IMG/VR virus record: IMGVR_UViG_3300045284_000097
Coordinates: 1 to 43,032 of that record
DNA length: 43,032 bases
Strand: one strand, 5' to 3'
DNA from: a virus
In this document: positions 29,873 through 37,881 of the stretch, piece after piece
Position numbering within the stretch: position 1 is the stretch's first letter
How the letters are laid out: every line of letters starts with the position of its first letter
Position numbers and translations under genes: made by a program
The notes under the pieces: model-generated
Seen by the model: only the letters and a program-made list of their open reading frames with translations
Told to the model about the DNA's origin: nothing
The model's database searches: none

Positions 29873-30127
29873 ATGGCGCAGGCGTTAGGGCATCTGGATC
29901 TGGTCGCGAGCATCTGTCATGCGGCCAATCGGGCGTACGCGCTCGGCATTGGCGAGGATCCAGCAAAAGTGTATCCGGAGTGGAGCGGGACGCCGGAGGA
30001 GATCCGAGAGTCGGCGCGCGTCGGGGTTCGAGCGGCGTTGGACGGGGCGACGCCGGAGGCTCTGCACGAATGGCGGTCCGGTTGGAGGGCGATCGGCGGA
30101 AGCCGACGCTGGGCCGGAACGCGGTGA
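29873..30127 (+). CDS. RyR-domain-like phage protein
   Basis: The product has 84 residues. The ATG at 29873 follows AGAGGAG. LVASICHAANRAYALGIGED, then EWSGTPEEIRESARVGVRAA, matches the phage version of the RyR domain (I..VCHEANRAY...GD.S...W...P...R.SA..GV). Phage RyR-like proteins are uncharacterised; in other contexts the domain may bind nucleotides. The usual C-terminal WVYG motif is missing and the end is a frame-shadow-like RRWAGTR. Confidence 0.72.
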   Translation: MAQALGHLDLVASICHAANRAYALGIGEDPAKVYPEWSGTPEEIRESARVGVRAALDGATPEALHEWRSGWRAIGGSRRWAGTR

Positions 30128-30264
30128 CGTTCTGGTCGGCGTTCTATGCGACGGCGGATTCCACGGTTGAGTCTCGCGGGAATACGGGGCACGGGTGGCC
30201 GGCGCCGGTCGGGTCGATTGGCCTGGCGCTGGCGCTGCGGGCGCGCGTGGTGCGGGGGCTGTGA
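30070..30264 (+). CDS. Possible small protein overlapping the RyR gene
   Basis: The product has 64 residues. ATG at 30070 follows GGAGG by ten bases and overlaps the RyR gene by 58 bases; its TGA overlaps the next ATG by one base (TGATG). It contains LGRNAVTFWSAFYATADST and ends in an Ala/Leu/Arg helix. The tight coupling to the next gene supports it, but the composition is only moderately convincing. Confidence 0.45.
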   Translation: MAVRLEGDRRKPTLGRNAVTFWSAFYATADSTVESRGNTGHGWPAPVGSIGLALALRARVVRGL

Positions 30265-30464
30265 TGAGTCGACGATATCTCTTTTCATCGGTGTCGGACG
30301 CGGAGCACGCGATCGTCACCGCGAAGGCGAAGGCGGCGGGTGTCTCGGTCGCTCAGTGGTTGCGGTACGTCATCAATCGGGAGCTATTCGAGGAGGACGA
30401 ATCGCAGGAACTCCTGCGTGAACCGCTGCAAGGTCGCCCGAAGCGAGCGGCCGATGCCGAATGA
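30264..30464 (+). CDS. Ribbon-helix-helix-like small protein
   Basis: The product has 66 residues from the ATG at 30264. The segments YLFSSVSDAEHAIVTAKAKA and AGVSVAQWLRYVINRELFEE fit a ribbon-helix-helix or MobC-like fold: strand, helix, short turn with GVSVAQWLR, helix. Such proteins are dimeric DNA-binding repressors. It may have its own target site. It overlaps the next gene by 11 bases. Confidence 0.62.
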   Translation: MSRRYLFSSVSDAEHAIVTAKAKAAGVSVAQWLRYVINRELFEEDESQELLREPLQGRPKRAADAE

Positions 30465-30660
30465 TCCGATCGAGCCGGCGCTGGTGGTCTGCGAGTGCGG
30501 CGATCTCCAGACGTTGCATCGGTTCGGGGCCGGGGCGTGTCTGCGCGTGCGTCGCGGGGTGCCGTGCGAGTGTCCGAAATATCGGGAGGCGGTGACGGTA
30601 CCGGCGGCGGGGGGTGGGCCGTCGTTGGTCGATCAATGGACGGTGAAGCCCAATGCCTGA
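30454..30660 (+). CDS. Small zinc-ribbon protein
   Basis: The product has 68 residues. VVCECGDLQTLH, CLRV and CECPKYRE give five Cys plus a His, typical of a small phage zinc ribbon. A Gly/Pro-rich tail follows. Start at 30454 overlaps the previous gene, and its TGA overlaps the MazG-like gene start by eight bases. Confidence 0.6.
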   Translation: MPNDPIEPALVVCECGDLQTLHRFGAGACLRVRRGVPCECPKYREAVTVPAAGGGPSLVDQWTVKPNA

Positions 30661-31315
30661 CGTGACCCGACTCCGCGCCCTCGCACGCATCGGGGCTGAG
30701 GTTCATCATTGGGATGACCAAGCCAACATCAACGAGCGGGACGCGCACAGCGGTGCTCCGCACGAATGTCCACATCCTGATTGTCTGCTCGTCCGTGAGG
30801 CGGTCAACGATGGTCCATCGAACAGCACCGACGAGCACCTGATGCTGAATGCCTACGGACGACGTTGCTACGAAGCGGGAATCGCTTCCGTCCGTGAGGC
30901 GGTGGCCCCTCCGTCGCAGGAATTGACGTTCGACACGTTCAGTTCGGTGAATCGCCAGCGGTGTGAAAGCCCGAGCGGGTTCAACCATGCGCTGGCGAGC
31001 TGGTCTACGTCGGACTGGTTTCTTGCGGTGGTTGGAGAACTTGGTGAGGCTGCGAATATCGCGAAGAAATTGAACCGCGTCAGGGATGGAGTTCCCGGCA
31101 ACAAGGAGTCCGCCGACGCGCTACGCGACAAACTGCGCCGAGAACTGGGCGATGCGTTCGTCTACCTCGATTTGCTGGCGCAGTCGCTCGGCGTCAGCAT
31201 CGGCGCGGCAGCGGTCGAAGTGTTCAACGATAAATCCGCCGAACTCGGCTGTCCGATTAGCTTCCCTCTCGCGCCCCGCGTCGAACCGGCCACGCCGGAG
31301 GAGAAGCCGGCCTGA
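30653..31315 (+). CDS. MazG-like nucleotide pyrophosphohydrolase
   Basis: The product has 220 residues. The C-terminal domain (residues 105-195) has WFLAVVGELGEAANIAKKLN, then LRRELGDAFVYLDLLAQSLG. This is the all-alpha NTP-PPase pattern with ExxE and ExxD metal ligands. It would hydrolyse (d)NTPs or alarmones such as ppGpp, as MazG is thought to do in phage infection. The N-terminal 95 residues (HECPHPDCLLVREAV) have possible metal ligands. Its DNA seems less GC-rich than its neighbours. TerL starts immediately after its TGA. Confidence 0.82.
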   Translation: MPDVTRLRALARIGAEVHHWDDQANINERDAHSGAPHECPHPDCLLVREAVNDGPSNSTDEHLMLNAYGRRCYEAGIASVREAVAPPSQELTFDTFSSVNRQRCESPSGFNHALASWSTSDWFLAVVGELGEAANIAKKLNRVRDGVPGNKESADALRDKLRRELGDAFVYLDLLAQSLGVSIGAAAVEVFNDKSAELGCPISFPLAPRVEPATPEEKPA

Positions 31316-32836
31316 ATGGGGCGAGCGGCAGACATTGGGCGCGAGGCGCTCCGGCAGGATCCGGCGCATCTCGAAAAGGCACTCATCGATCTCTGTGCCG
31401 ACTGTTACGCCGATCCCTTGCGGTTCGTGGTCGAGGCGTACGACTGGCCGATCAACGGGCGGCCGGGTCCGGATCCCTCCTGGCAAGTGGGCGAGCTCCA
31501 GTATATCGGCGAGGAAGTGCAGGCGCGCGGGTTCGACGGCGTGCATGCGGTCGAGCCGATCCGCGGGGCGATTAGCTCCGGACATTCTGCCGGGAAGAGC
31601 GCTTTGCTGGCCTGGATCGAGAATTGGCTGATGTCGACGCGTCGCAACGCGCAGGGCTCGGTGACAGCGAACACCGATGATCAGCTCCAGTACAAGACAT
31701 GGGCAGCGATCCAGGTGTGGGCGGCGCGGTGCATCACGGCGCATTGGTTCACGATCAACGCGACGATCCATTTTCGGAAGGGACATCGGGCGTCTTGGTT
31801 CTGTGTGCCGCTGCCGAACAATGAAAGCAAGTCCGACGCGTTCCAGGGGCAGCATGCGCCGACGTCCACGTCGTTCTATCTGGTCGATGAGGCCTCGGGG
31901 CTCGGGCCGAAGATTGCGGCGGCGATCGAGGGCGGCATGACGGACGGCGAGCCGCATGCCTATCTGACGGGGAACATGGTCCGGAATACCGGGCTCTTTT
32001 ACGAGTCGGTGTTCGGACGGACGCGCGTCCGCTGGCATCCTCAGGTGGTCGATACACGCAGGACCGCATCTCCCCCACCGATCATCGCGCAGTGGCGCGA
32101 GGACTACGGCGAGGATTCCGATTTCTTCCGGGTGCGCGTGTGCGGGCTGGCGCCGCGGGCCTCGGAGCTCCAGTACATCGATAAGGAGCGGGTCGATCTA
32201 GCGCGAGCGCGGACGCAGCCGCATCTGCCGGCGGATCCGCTGGTGGCCGGGTTCGACGTCTCTGGCGATGGGTCGGCCTGGAACGTGATTCGGTTCCGGC
32301 GCGGGTTGAATGGGCGGGTGTTGCCGCCAATCCGGATGCCGGGGGGCTCGGATCCGGATCGGTCGAAGCGGGTGGCGTTGTGCGCGGAGCTGCTGAGCGA
32401 TACGCGGCCGGAGCGGCAGATCGCGGCGATGTTCATCGATACGGCGTTCGGCGCGGCGATCGCGGCCACGCTCAAGATGATGGGCTTCGAGAATGTGATC
32501 GAGGTGAACTTCGGCGGCGAGTCGGCGGACGCGCATCAGGCGAACGCGCGAGCATACATGTATGCGCGGGCGAAGGAGTGGCTGCTCTACGGCTCGATTC
32601 CCGATGAGGATCTCCTGTGTGAGCAGTTGATCCTACCGGGCTATCACATCAACAAGGCGGGCAAGCTCCTGATCGAATCGAAGGCCGATCTCCAGAAGCG
32701 CGGCGAGCGGTCGCCGGATGATGGGGACGCGTTCGTGTTGACGTTTGCGCAACCGATCGCGCCGCGGAAGCAGCGGCCGGCGCCGGGGTACGGGCCGCGG
32801 GCGCCGATTGGCAAGAGTTCGTGGATGGGGGCGTGA
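31316..32836 (+). CDS. Terminase large subunit, TerL
   Basis: The product has 506 residues. The ATPase has Walker A SSGHSAGKSA (87-96), Walker B FYLVDEA (187-193) and a TGN coupling motif (218-220). The nuclease domain has the acidic residues FDVSGDG (313-319), FIDTA (383-387) and SPDDGDA (466-472). It cuts and pumps DNA into the prohead through the portal. Together with a P22-type portal and coat, it implies headful packaging and permuted ends. Translation is probably coupled to the MazG-like gene. Confidence 0.95.
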   Translation: MGRAADIGREALRQDPAHLEKALIDLCADCYADPLRFVVEAYDWPINGRPGPDPSWQVGELQYIGEEVQARGFDGVHAVEPIRGAISSGHSAGKSALLAWIENWLMSTRRNAQGSVTANTDDQLQYKTWAAIQVWAARCITAHWFTINATIHFRKGHRASWFCVPLPNNESKSDAFQGQHAPTSTSFYLVDEASGLGPKIAAAIEGGMTDGEPHAYLTGNMVRNTGLFYESVFGRTRVRWHPQVVDTRRTASPPPIIAQWREDYGEDSDFFRVRVCGLAPRASELQYIDKERVDLARARTQPHLPADPLVAGFDVSGDGSAWNVIRFRRGLNGRVLPPIRMPGGSDPDRSKRVALCAELLSDTRPERQIAAMFIDTAFGAAIAATLKMMGFENVIEVNFGGESADAHQANARAYMYARAKEWLLYGSIPDEDLLCEQLILPGYHINKAGKLLIESKADLQKRGERSPDDGDAFVLTFAQPIAPRKQRPAPGYGPRAPIGKSSWMGA

Positions 32837-33094
32837 ATGGTGCCGATCGTCAAGGTGAATGCCGCCGGGCCGCGGGTGGTGGCGCGCGTCACGTTCCTGG
32901 TCGAAAGTGAAAATGGCGGCGAGACGCTCTCGATCGGCGAGTCGGATCTGGATGTGCAGATGGTGTCGCTGATGCCGCCCACGGAATATGCGGTGCGGCA
33001 TCTGTGGCCGGCGTTCATCGAGGCGGCGAACGCAGCGAAGGTGACGCTTCCGCGGCTCTACGATGAGCTGGTCGCGAAGCCGTGGCAAAGCTGA
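32837..33094 (+). CDS. Small unknown protein
   Basis: The product has 85 residues and its ATG follows the TerL stop directly. The sequence VARVTFLVESENGGETLSIG, then QMVSLMPPTEYAVRHLWPAF, suggests strands followed by helix. I do not recognise it. Position between terminase and portal suggests a late gene. Confidence 0.6.
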   Translation: MVPIVKVNAAGPRVVARVTFLVESENGGETLSIGESDLDVQMVSLMPPTEYAVRHLWPAFIEAANAAKVTLPRLYDELVAKPWQS

Positions 33095-33116
33095 CGTATA
33101 CTCCGAGGCACGCATC

Positions 33117-33527
33117 ATGCCTGATCTGACGGTGCCGGAGTTGCTGGAGCAATCGCGCGCGGCGCACGACGAGTACCGATCGAATCTGCCGCGCATGGCG
33201 GCAGCCGGGGGTGGGGCGATCGCGGCGGTCGGTGGCGATGTGGTCAAGGCGGCCGGAGCCCTCGAGCGCGCGGCGTCATTGCGGAAGCAGGCGTACGACC
33301 TCGATCCGGATCGGACGGATGACGCCTGGACGATCGACGCGGCGCTGACGGGCGGGCCAGATGTGCTGTTGACGTGGTACGCGGAGCATCTGGCGCGCGA
33401 GGATGACGCGGTGTCGCTGGCGGCGCGGCGGATCGCCAAGCGCGAGGCGCCGATCGACGCGGAGCCGCCGATTGCAGAGCCGCCGATCGTGGTGGATCCG
33501 CCGATCAAGCCGGGTGGGGTGGGCTGA
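33117..33527 (+). CDS. Unknown protein with Pro-rich tail
   Basis: The product has 136 residues from the ATG at 33117. It is helical and acidic (VPELLEQSRAAHDEYRSN). The end carries EPPI/DPPI repeats (residues 118-131), a short proline-rich tail. Its TGA overlaps the next ATG by one base. I do not recognise a family. Confidence 0.58.
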   Translation: MPDLTVPELLEQSRAAHDEYRSNLPRMAAAGGGAIAAVGGDVVKAAGALERAASLRKQAYDLDPDRTDDAWTIDAALTGGPDVLLTWYAEHLAREDDAVSLAARRIAKREAPIDAEPPIAEPPIVVDPPIKPGGVG

Positions 33528-33670
33528 TGCTCTCATGTTTCCGGTGCGGTGCTTGGGCCTGCGTGCGAAGCGATCTCGGTGCCTATTGTCTGCATTGCTG
33601 GTTCGTCCGCGTGATCGCGATGCGACAGGTGGGGCGCTACTCGCCGGCTCCTGATCGGAGCGTGAACTAA
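33527..33670 (+). CDS. 47-residue zinc-binding microprotein
   Basis: This short gene starts at ATG 33527, overlapping the previous TGA, and stops at TAA 33668-33670, whose last base begins the next ATG. MLSCFRCGAWACVRSDLGAY, then CLHCWFV, has a CxxC and a CxxC/H arrangement. The double start/stop overlaps on both sides and four paired cysteines make it credible despite its size. Confidence 0.6.
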   Translation: MLSCFRCGAWACVRSDLGAYCLHCWFVRVIAMRQVGRYSPAPDRSVN

Positions 33671-34203
33671 TGGGACGCGAGGAACAGGCCAAAGCGGAGC
33701 GCGCGGAGTTGCGGCGTGCCGTGGTCGACGAAGCCCTCGGGCGGGTGTCGGAGCTCGAGGAGAAGATCGCCGCGCACAAGAAGATCATCAACCGGCAAGG
33801 TGTCGCGATGGAGGCGATGGCGAACGCGATCACGGCGTTCAGCCGGGATGTGATGGCGTTGCAGGCAGAGGCGCGGCGGCCTCGGGGTTGGCGGCGGTTG
33901 GTGGCATACATCCGAGGCGTGGCGGCAGAAGTGCGCGAGGAGCAGGTGCTCGCGGATCGGCGCGCGGCGGTCAAGGCTCGGGGGACGGTGACGATCACGC
34001 GGGCGCCGGAGCTGGAGCCAACGGAGATGCTGAAGCCGGCGGAGGCGCCGCCACGGCCGAGTCATCTGCACCAGTACGAGAAGGACGGGCCGTTCCTGTA
34101 TCGCTGCACGGTCGAGGGGTGTGGGCGGCGGGCGTCGATGGATGAGATCTCGGCGGAGTCGGCGTATTTGCTGAAGGTGGCGGCCGGGTCAACGGAGCAC
34201 TAG
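33670..34203 (+). CDS. Coiled-coil protein with C-terminal zinc site
   Basis: The product has 177 residues. Residues 1-60 form a charged coiled coil (SELEEKIAAHKKIINRQG). Residues 130-160 contain HLHQYEKDGPFLYRCTVEGC, a His/Cys cluster common in phage neck-region proteins. The portal gene begins one base after its TAG. It might assist terminase-portal interactions; this is inference. Confidence 0.6.
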   Translation: MGREEQAKAERAELRRAVVDEALGRVSELEEKIAAHKKIINRQGVAMEAMANAITAFSRDVMALQAEARRPRGWRRLVAYIRGVAAEVREEQVLADRRAAVKARGTVTITRAPELEPTEMLKPAEAPPRPSHLHQYEKDGPFLYRCTVEGCGRRASMDEISAESAYLLKVAAGSTEH

Positions 34204-36690
34204 ATGGCCGACGAGTACGACGCCAGCGCGGGGGAGCCGGAGCCGGACGAAGAGAACGAACCGTCCGAACCGGATTACAGCTCGAAGGGCGCGGCAGGCG
34301 ATCATCAGCTGGCGCTCGAACGGCTCCAGGTAGCGGCGTCGGCGGTATGGCGGCAAGCGGAGCGCGAGAAGGCGGCGCTGCGATATCAAGTGCCGGCGCT
34401 GATGTGGTCGACGGACGCGAAAAGCTGGCGCGCGGGCGAGGATCTCGGCGGCGGGATCGTGATGCCGGATCGCCCGATGATTGCGATCCCGAAGATCGAG
34501 CAGGCGGTGCGGCTGGTGCTCAACCAGGAGCGCGCGGCGCATCTCGGCGTGACGTTTCATCCGGAGTCGGAGACGGCGGAGGATGAGACGGCGGAGACGA
34601 TGACCGGGCTGTATCGGCAGATCGATCGCGAGTCGCGGGCGGGGCTGGCGCGGTCCTGGGGGTTCAATCGGGCCGTGAAGGCGGGCCGCGGCGCGTGGCG
34701 GGTCGTGACGGAGCCGGCGGCCGACTACGAGCAGACGAAGGATCAGAACATCCGGATCAAGCGGATTCTGTATCAGGATGCGGTCTACTTCGATCCGTTC
34801 GCGACGGAGCCGGATTTCTCGGACGGCGAGCACGCGTTCGTGCTCGAGTGGGTGTCGTGGGCGAAGTACAGGCAGCTCTACAAACGGGTAAAGAAAACGA
34901 ACGCGGAGACGGGCAAGGTTGAGGATCTGCCGTCGGCGTTGGCGGAGATGTCGGATGGCGATCTGACGAAGCTGGCGGAGGATGCGCCGGAGTGGATCCG
35001 CGGCGAAGGCGAGGCCCGGGCGGTGCTGGTGGCGGAGTACCTCTGTATCGAGCGGCGGCCGAAGGCGGCACGCGAGGCCAAGAAAGCGGGTTGGCTGGCC
35101 GATGAGCAGCGGCGGACGCGCTCGCGGTGGATGAACGCGGTGGAATTCATGAACGACGCGATCATCCACGCGGCCTATATTCCGGTGATACCGACGATCG
35201 GTGAGGAGCTGATCCCGTTCGACAACGAGCGGCGATGGGTCGGGATGTACGAACCGAACACGGACGCGCAGAACGTGTTCAACTACGCGGCGAGTAACGC
35301 GGTCGAGTCGATGGCGCAGGAGCCGCGCTCGACGTGGGTCATTGCGGAAGGGCAGGAAGTCGGCCATGAGCGCGAGCTGCTGCTGGCGAACATCCGGAAT
35401 TTCCCGTATGTCCGGTACAAGCCGACGGCGCTCGGCGATCATCTGGTGCCGGAGCCGAAGCGGACGCAGGTCGATAGCTCAAAGCTCGGCATGTCGATGG
35501 AGATGCTGAGCATGGCGGATCAGTGGATCCACTCGGGGACGGCGTTCTTCGAACCCTCGCTCGGCAAAAGCTCGCCGAACGTGAAAACGAAGGGTGGGAC
35601 GCTGGCGCTCCAGCAACAGGGGGATCAGAGCAATTCGCACTGGCTCGACAACCAGGCGGAGCTGTCGATGCAGTACGAAGCGCGGGTGATCCTGTCGATG
35701 ATTCCGTTCTACTACGATCGGCCGGGGCGGACGGCGCGCGTGCTCGGGGCGGAGGATAAGGATTCCAAGCCGGTCATTCTCAACCGGCCGTATGAGATGC
35801 AGGGTAAGCGCCCGCGAGCGTTGCCGTTCGGGACGCCGGAGGAGAAGCGGGCAGCGTTGGCGCGGGTGTCCGATCCGAATGACGCGGCGACGCTGCACAA
35901 TCTCCGGAACGGCGGGGTCTACGGGCTGACCGTCGAAGTCGGCAAGGGGTACAAATCGCGCGTCGATCAGGGCGCGGACGAACTCGGCCAGCTGTTCCAG
36001 GCGGAGCCGCAGTTGTTTCAGCTGCTCGGCGATATCTACCTGCGGTTCCGGGATTTCCCGGGCCACGAAGAAGCGGCCGACCGCATCCACAAGATGTTGC
36101 CGCCACAGCTCCAGGATCAGCAGGACGGGCAGGATCCAAAGATCCAGCTGGAGCAGGCGAAGCAGGCGCTCCAGGCGATGCAGGCGAAGCTCCAGGAGCT
36201 GGAGCCGGAACGGATGAAGGCACAGACGCAGCAGTTGATCGCGAAGCTCAAGTCGGATACGGACAAAGCAATCAAGCTCGCCGATGTGCAGATCCAGATC
36301 ATGAAGGATGCGACGTCGGTGGCGGTGGCGGAGATCGGCGCGATGGCGAAGGGTGTGCAGTCTGCGGATCTGGAGACGATGAAGGCGGCGGCGCTGGCGA
36401 CGCAGCATGCGTCCGATCATGTGGAAGCGGCGAAGCAGCGGGCGCATGAAGCCGGGATGGCGGCGGCGGCGGCGCTCGGCGGACAGGTGGCGTCGGAAGC
36501 CGATCATCAGCGCGGGCTGGAGGCCGGCGACGCGGCGCATCAGCAGGCGCTGGAGCAGGGCGCGGCGGCCGGCGATCAAGCGCGCGCGACGCAGGCGGAA
36601 GGGGCGCAGCAGGGACAGGAGGCCGCAGCGCAGGCTGCGGAGCTAGCGCCGGCTGCGCCGGCTGGCGGCGAGGCGGACACAGGAGGGTAG
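34204..36690 (+). CDS. Portal protein, P22-like
   Basis: The product has 828 residues. Recognisable portal segments: MIAIPKIEQAVRLVLNQERA, WGFNRAVKAGRGAWRV, YQDAVYFDPFATEPDFSDGE, WVGMYEPNTDAQNVFNYAAS and GGTLALQQQGDQSNSHWLDN. Residues 640-828 are long Gln/Ala helices (QAKQALQAMQAKLQELEPE), the equivalent of the P22 portal barrel. It forms the dodecameric ring through which TerL packs DNA and to which the gp4-like adaptor binds. Length exceeds P22's 725 residues mainly through the C-terminal helical tail. Confidence 0.93.
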   Translation: MADEYDASAGEPEPDEENEPSEPDYSSKGAAGDHQLALERLQVAASAVWRQAEREKAALRYQVPALMWSTDAKSWRAGEDLGGGIVMPDRPMIAIPKIEQAVRLVLNQERAAHLGVTFHPESETAEDETAETMTGLYRQIDRESRAGLARSWGFNRAVKAGRGAWRVVTEPAADYEQTKDQNIRIKRILYQDAVYFDPFATEPDFSDGEHAFVLEWVSWAKYRQLYKRVKKTNAETGKVEDLPSALAEMSDGDLTKLAEDAPEWIRGEGEARAVLVAEYLCIERRPKAAREAKKAGWLADEQRRTRSRWMNAVEFMNDAIIHAAYIPVIPTIGEELIPFDNERRWVGMYEPNTDAQNVFNYAASNAVESMAQEPRSTWVIAEGQEVGHERELLLANIRNFPYVRYKPTALGDHLVPEPKRTQVDSSKLGMSMEMLSMADQWIHSGTAFFEPSLGKSSPNVKTKGGTLALQQQGDQSNSHWLDNQAELSMQYEARVILSMIPFYYDRPGRTARVLGAEDKDSKPVILNRPYEMQGKRPRALPFGTPEEKRAALARVSDPNDAATLHNLRNGGVYGLTVEVGKGYKSRVDQGADELGQLFQAEPQLFQLLGDIYLRFRDFPGHEEAADRIHKMLPPQLQDQQDGQDPKIQLEQAKQALQAMQAKLQELEPERMKAQTQQLIAKLKSDTDKAIKLADVQIQIMKDATSVAVAEIGAMAKGVQSADLETMKAAALATQHASDHVEAAKQRAHEAGMAAAAALGGQVASEADHQRGLEAGDAAHQQALEQGAAAGDQARATQAEGAQQGQEAAAQAAELAPAAPAGGEADTGG

Positions 36691-36694
36691 CACC

Positions 36695-37054
36695 ATGCAT
36701 TTTGACTGGCGCAAGTTTGCAAAGATCGCCGAATTGGTCGGGCCGATCGCGCTCGCGGCGGCCGGGGTGCCGCCGACCGCGACGGCGTTGGTGATTCATG
36801 GGATCCAGATCGCGGAACAGGTCGGCGAGGCCAAGGGGCTGAACGGCGCGCAGAAGAAAGAGATCGCAATGGACGCGGTGACGACGGGGCTGGCGGCCGT
36901 CAACGCGGCGAGGCCGGGCACGGTCAGCGTGCCGGAGCTGACCGGCGTGGTCAGCGAGGGGATCGATCTGACGGTGAAGGCTATCCAGGCCGGGAAGAAC
37001 ATCCCGCTGTCGCCGGAGATGCTGCCGGGTCAGGTGCAGGGCGGCCCGATCTAG
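36695..37054 (+). CDS. Small helical phage protein, possibly membrane-associated
   Basis: The product has 119 residues. ATG at 36695 follows AGGAGGGT. It contains KIAELVGPIALAAAGVPPTA, a hydrophobic stretch, then LNGAQKKEIAMDAVTTGLAA and an amphipathic end. The KG.xKK..A.DAV..G..A.N pattern occurs in small phage proteins, some annotated as holin-like; that label is uncertain here, since it lies amid head genes. Confidence 0.6.
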   Translation: MHFDWRKFAKIAELVGPIALAAAGVPPTATALVIHGIQIAEQVGEAKGLNGAQKKEIAMDAVTTGLAAVNAARPGTVSVPELTGVVSEGIDLTVKAIQAGKNIPLSPEMLPGQVQGGPI

Positions 37055-37132
37055 GGGCAGCGCGGGTAATCTGCAAAGATCTCGCCGTTGGGCGTATAGT
37101 GGCTACGCGGCTCACGGTTTCTGGAGGTGGTG

Positions 37133-37600
37133 ATGGTGACACGGCGCGCATTCATGGGCGGGCTGTTGGGTGTGGTGGCGGCGTTGGCGGTGACGCCAGC
37201 GATCGAGGCCTCGCCGACTGCGGCGCCGGCCGTACCCCTGGAGACGGGCGGCGAGGCGTTGCAGGTCGGGGATGTGTTCACGATCCAAGGCCGGTATGCG
37301 GTCAATCCGATCACGCACAAGTCGACGGGCGTGCTTCAGCGGTTCGTCGTGACGCAGACGACATCGGCGAAGGCCATCGCGGCGTCGCCGAACAATGCCT
37401 GGAGTTCCGACAAGAAGGGTGTACGGCCGCTGTTCTATCCTCCGATGGTTGGGGCGGGTGAATATCAGAACGTCACCGATGCGTCGCCGTTCCAGGCGTC
37501 GGACATCCAGCCGGGCGTGTGGCTGCCGACGGGGGTGACGTTCCATCCGGAGGCGTTCTCGATGACGATGCAGCCGTTGGCCGTTCGGGTGCTGCATTGA
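37133..37600 (+). CDS. Tat-signal protein carrying a stand-alone coat I-like domain
   Basis: The product has 155 residues. ATG at 37133 follows GGAGG. Residues 1-26 form a twin-arginine-type signal: TRRAFMGG, a hydrophobic core and a cleavage region near IEAS. Residues 44-148 are clearly homologous to residues 252-354 of the coat protein at 40093: GDVFTIQGRYAVNP matches GDVFTIGAGATGVFAINP, LQRFVVT matches LQQFVVT, FYPPMVGAGEY matches IYPPIIATGAY and FHPEAFSM matches FHPSAFVM. The region is the inserted domain of P22-type coats. A separate exported copy is unexpected. A TATAGT at 37095 might serve as its promoter. Confidence 0.85.
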   Translation: MVTRRAFMGGLLGVVAALAVTPAIEASPTAAPAVPLETGGEALQVGDVFTIQGRYAVNPITHKSTGVLQRFVVTQTTSAKAIAASPNNAWSSDKKGVRPLFYPPMVGAGEYQNVTDASPFQASDIQPGVWLPTGVTFHPEAFSMTMQPLAVRVLH

Positions 37601-37881
37601 AGGGCCGGGCGCAGGCGGGGTCGATCCGGGCGATGGCAGCGGCGAACGATCCGCGTGTGGGCGGCGGTGGTGAGCGCCGGGCGGACGTGGCGATCCGGCG
37701 AGCGAACGATCCGCGGGTCGTACCGGACCGTGGCGCGACGCGGCAGATGGCGGCAGCCAACGATCCGCGGGTGACATCCGGGAAGGCGTCCACGGCGGCG
37801 CGGGGTCGAGCCGACGATCCGAGGGTCGGCACGCATCCGGGCCGTAATCTGGGGAAGTTCTTACATCGGGGGAAGCGATGA
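37597..37881 (+). CDS. Small basic protein with DPRV repeats
   Basis: The product has 94 residues if the TTG at 37597, which overlaps the previous TGA, is used; an ATG at 37633 would give 82. The motif DPRV occurs four times (AAANDPRV, RRANDPRV, AAANDPRV, GRADDPRV), spaced 16-22 residues, in a flexible Arg/Gly-rich background. The end is GRNLGKFLHRGKR. Short linear repeats of this kind suggest binding to a repeated partner such as the capsid or portal ring. I recognise no family. It overlaps the next gene by four bases. Confidence 0.55.
   Translation: MKGRAQAGSIRAMAAANDPRVGGGGERRADVAIRRANDPRVVPDRGATRQMAAANDPRVTSGKASTAARGRADDPRVGTHPGRNLGKFLHRGKR

Noticed and set aside
36695-37054. Confident holin call
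   Set aside because: Only one weak hydrophobic stretch and a head-gene location; better holin candidates lie at 12185 and 14105.
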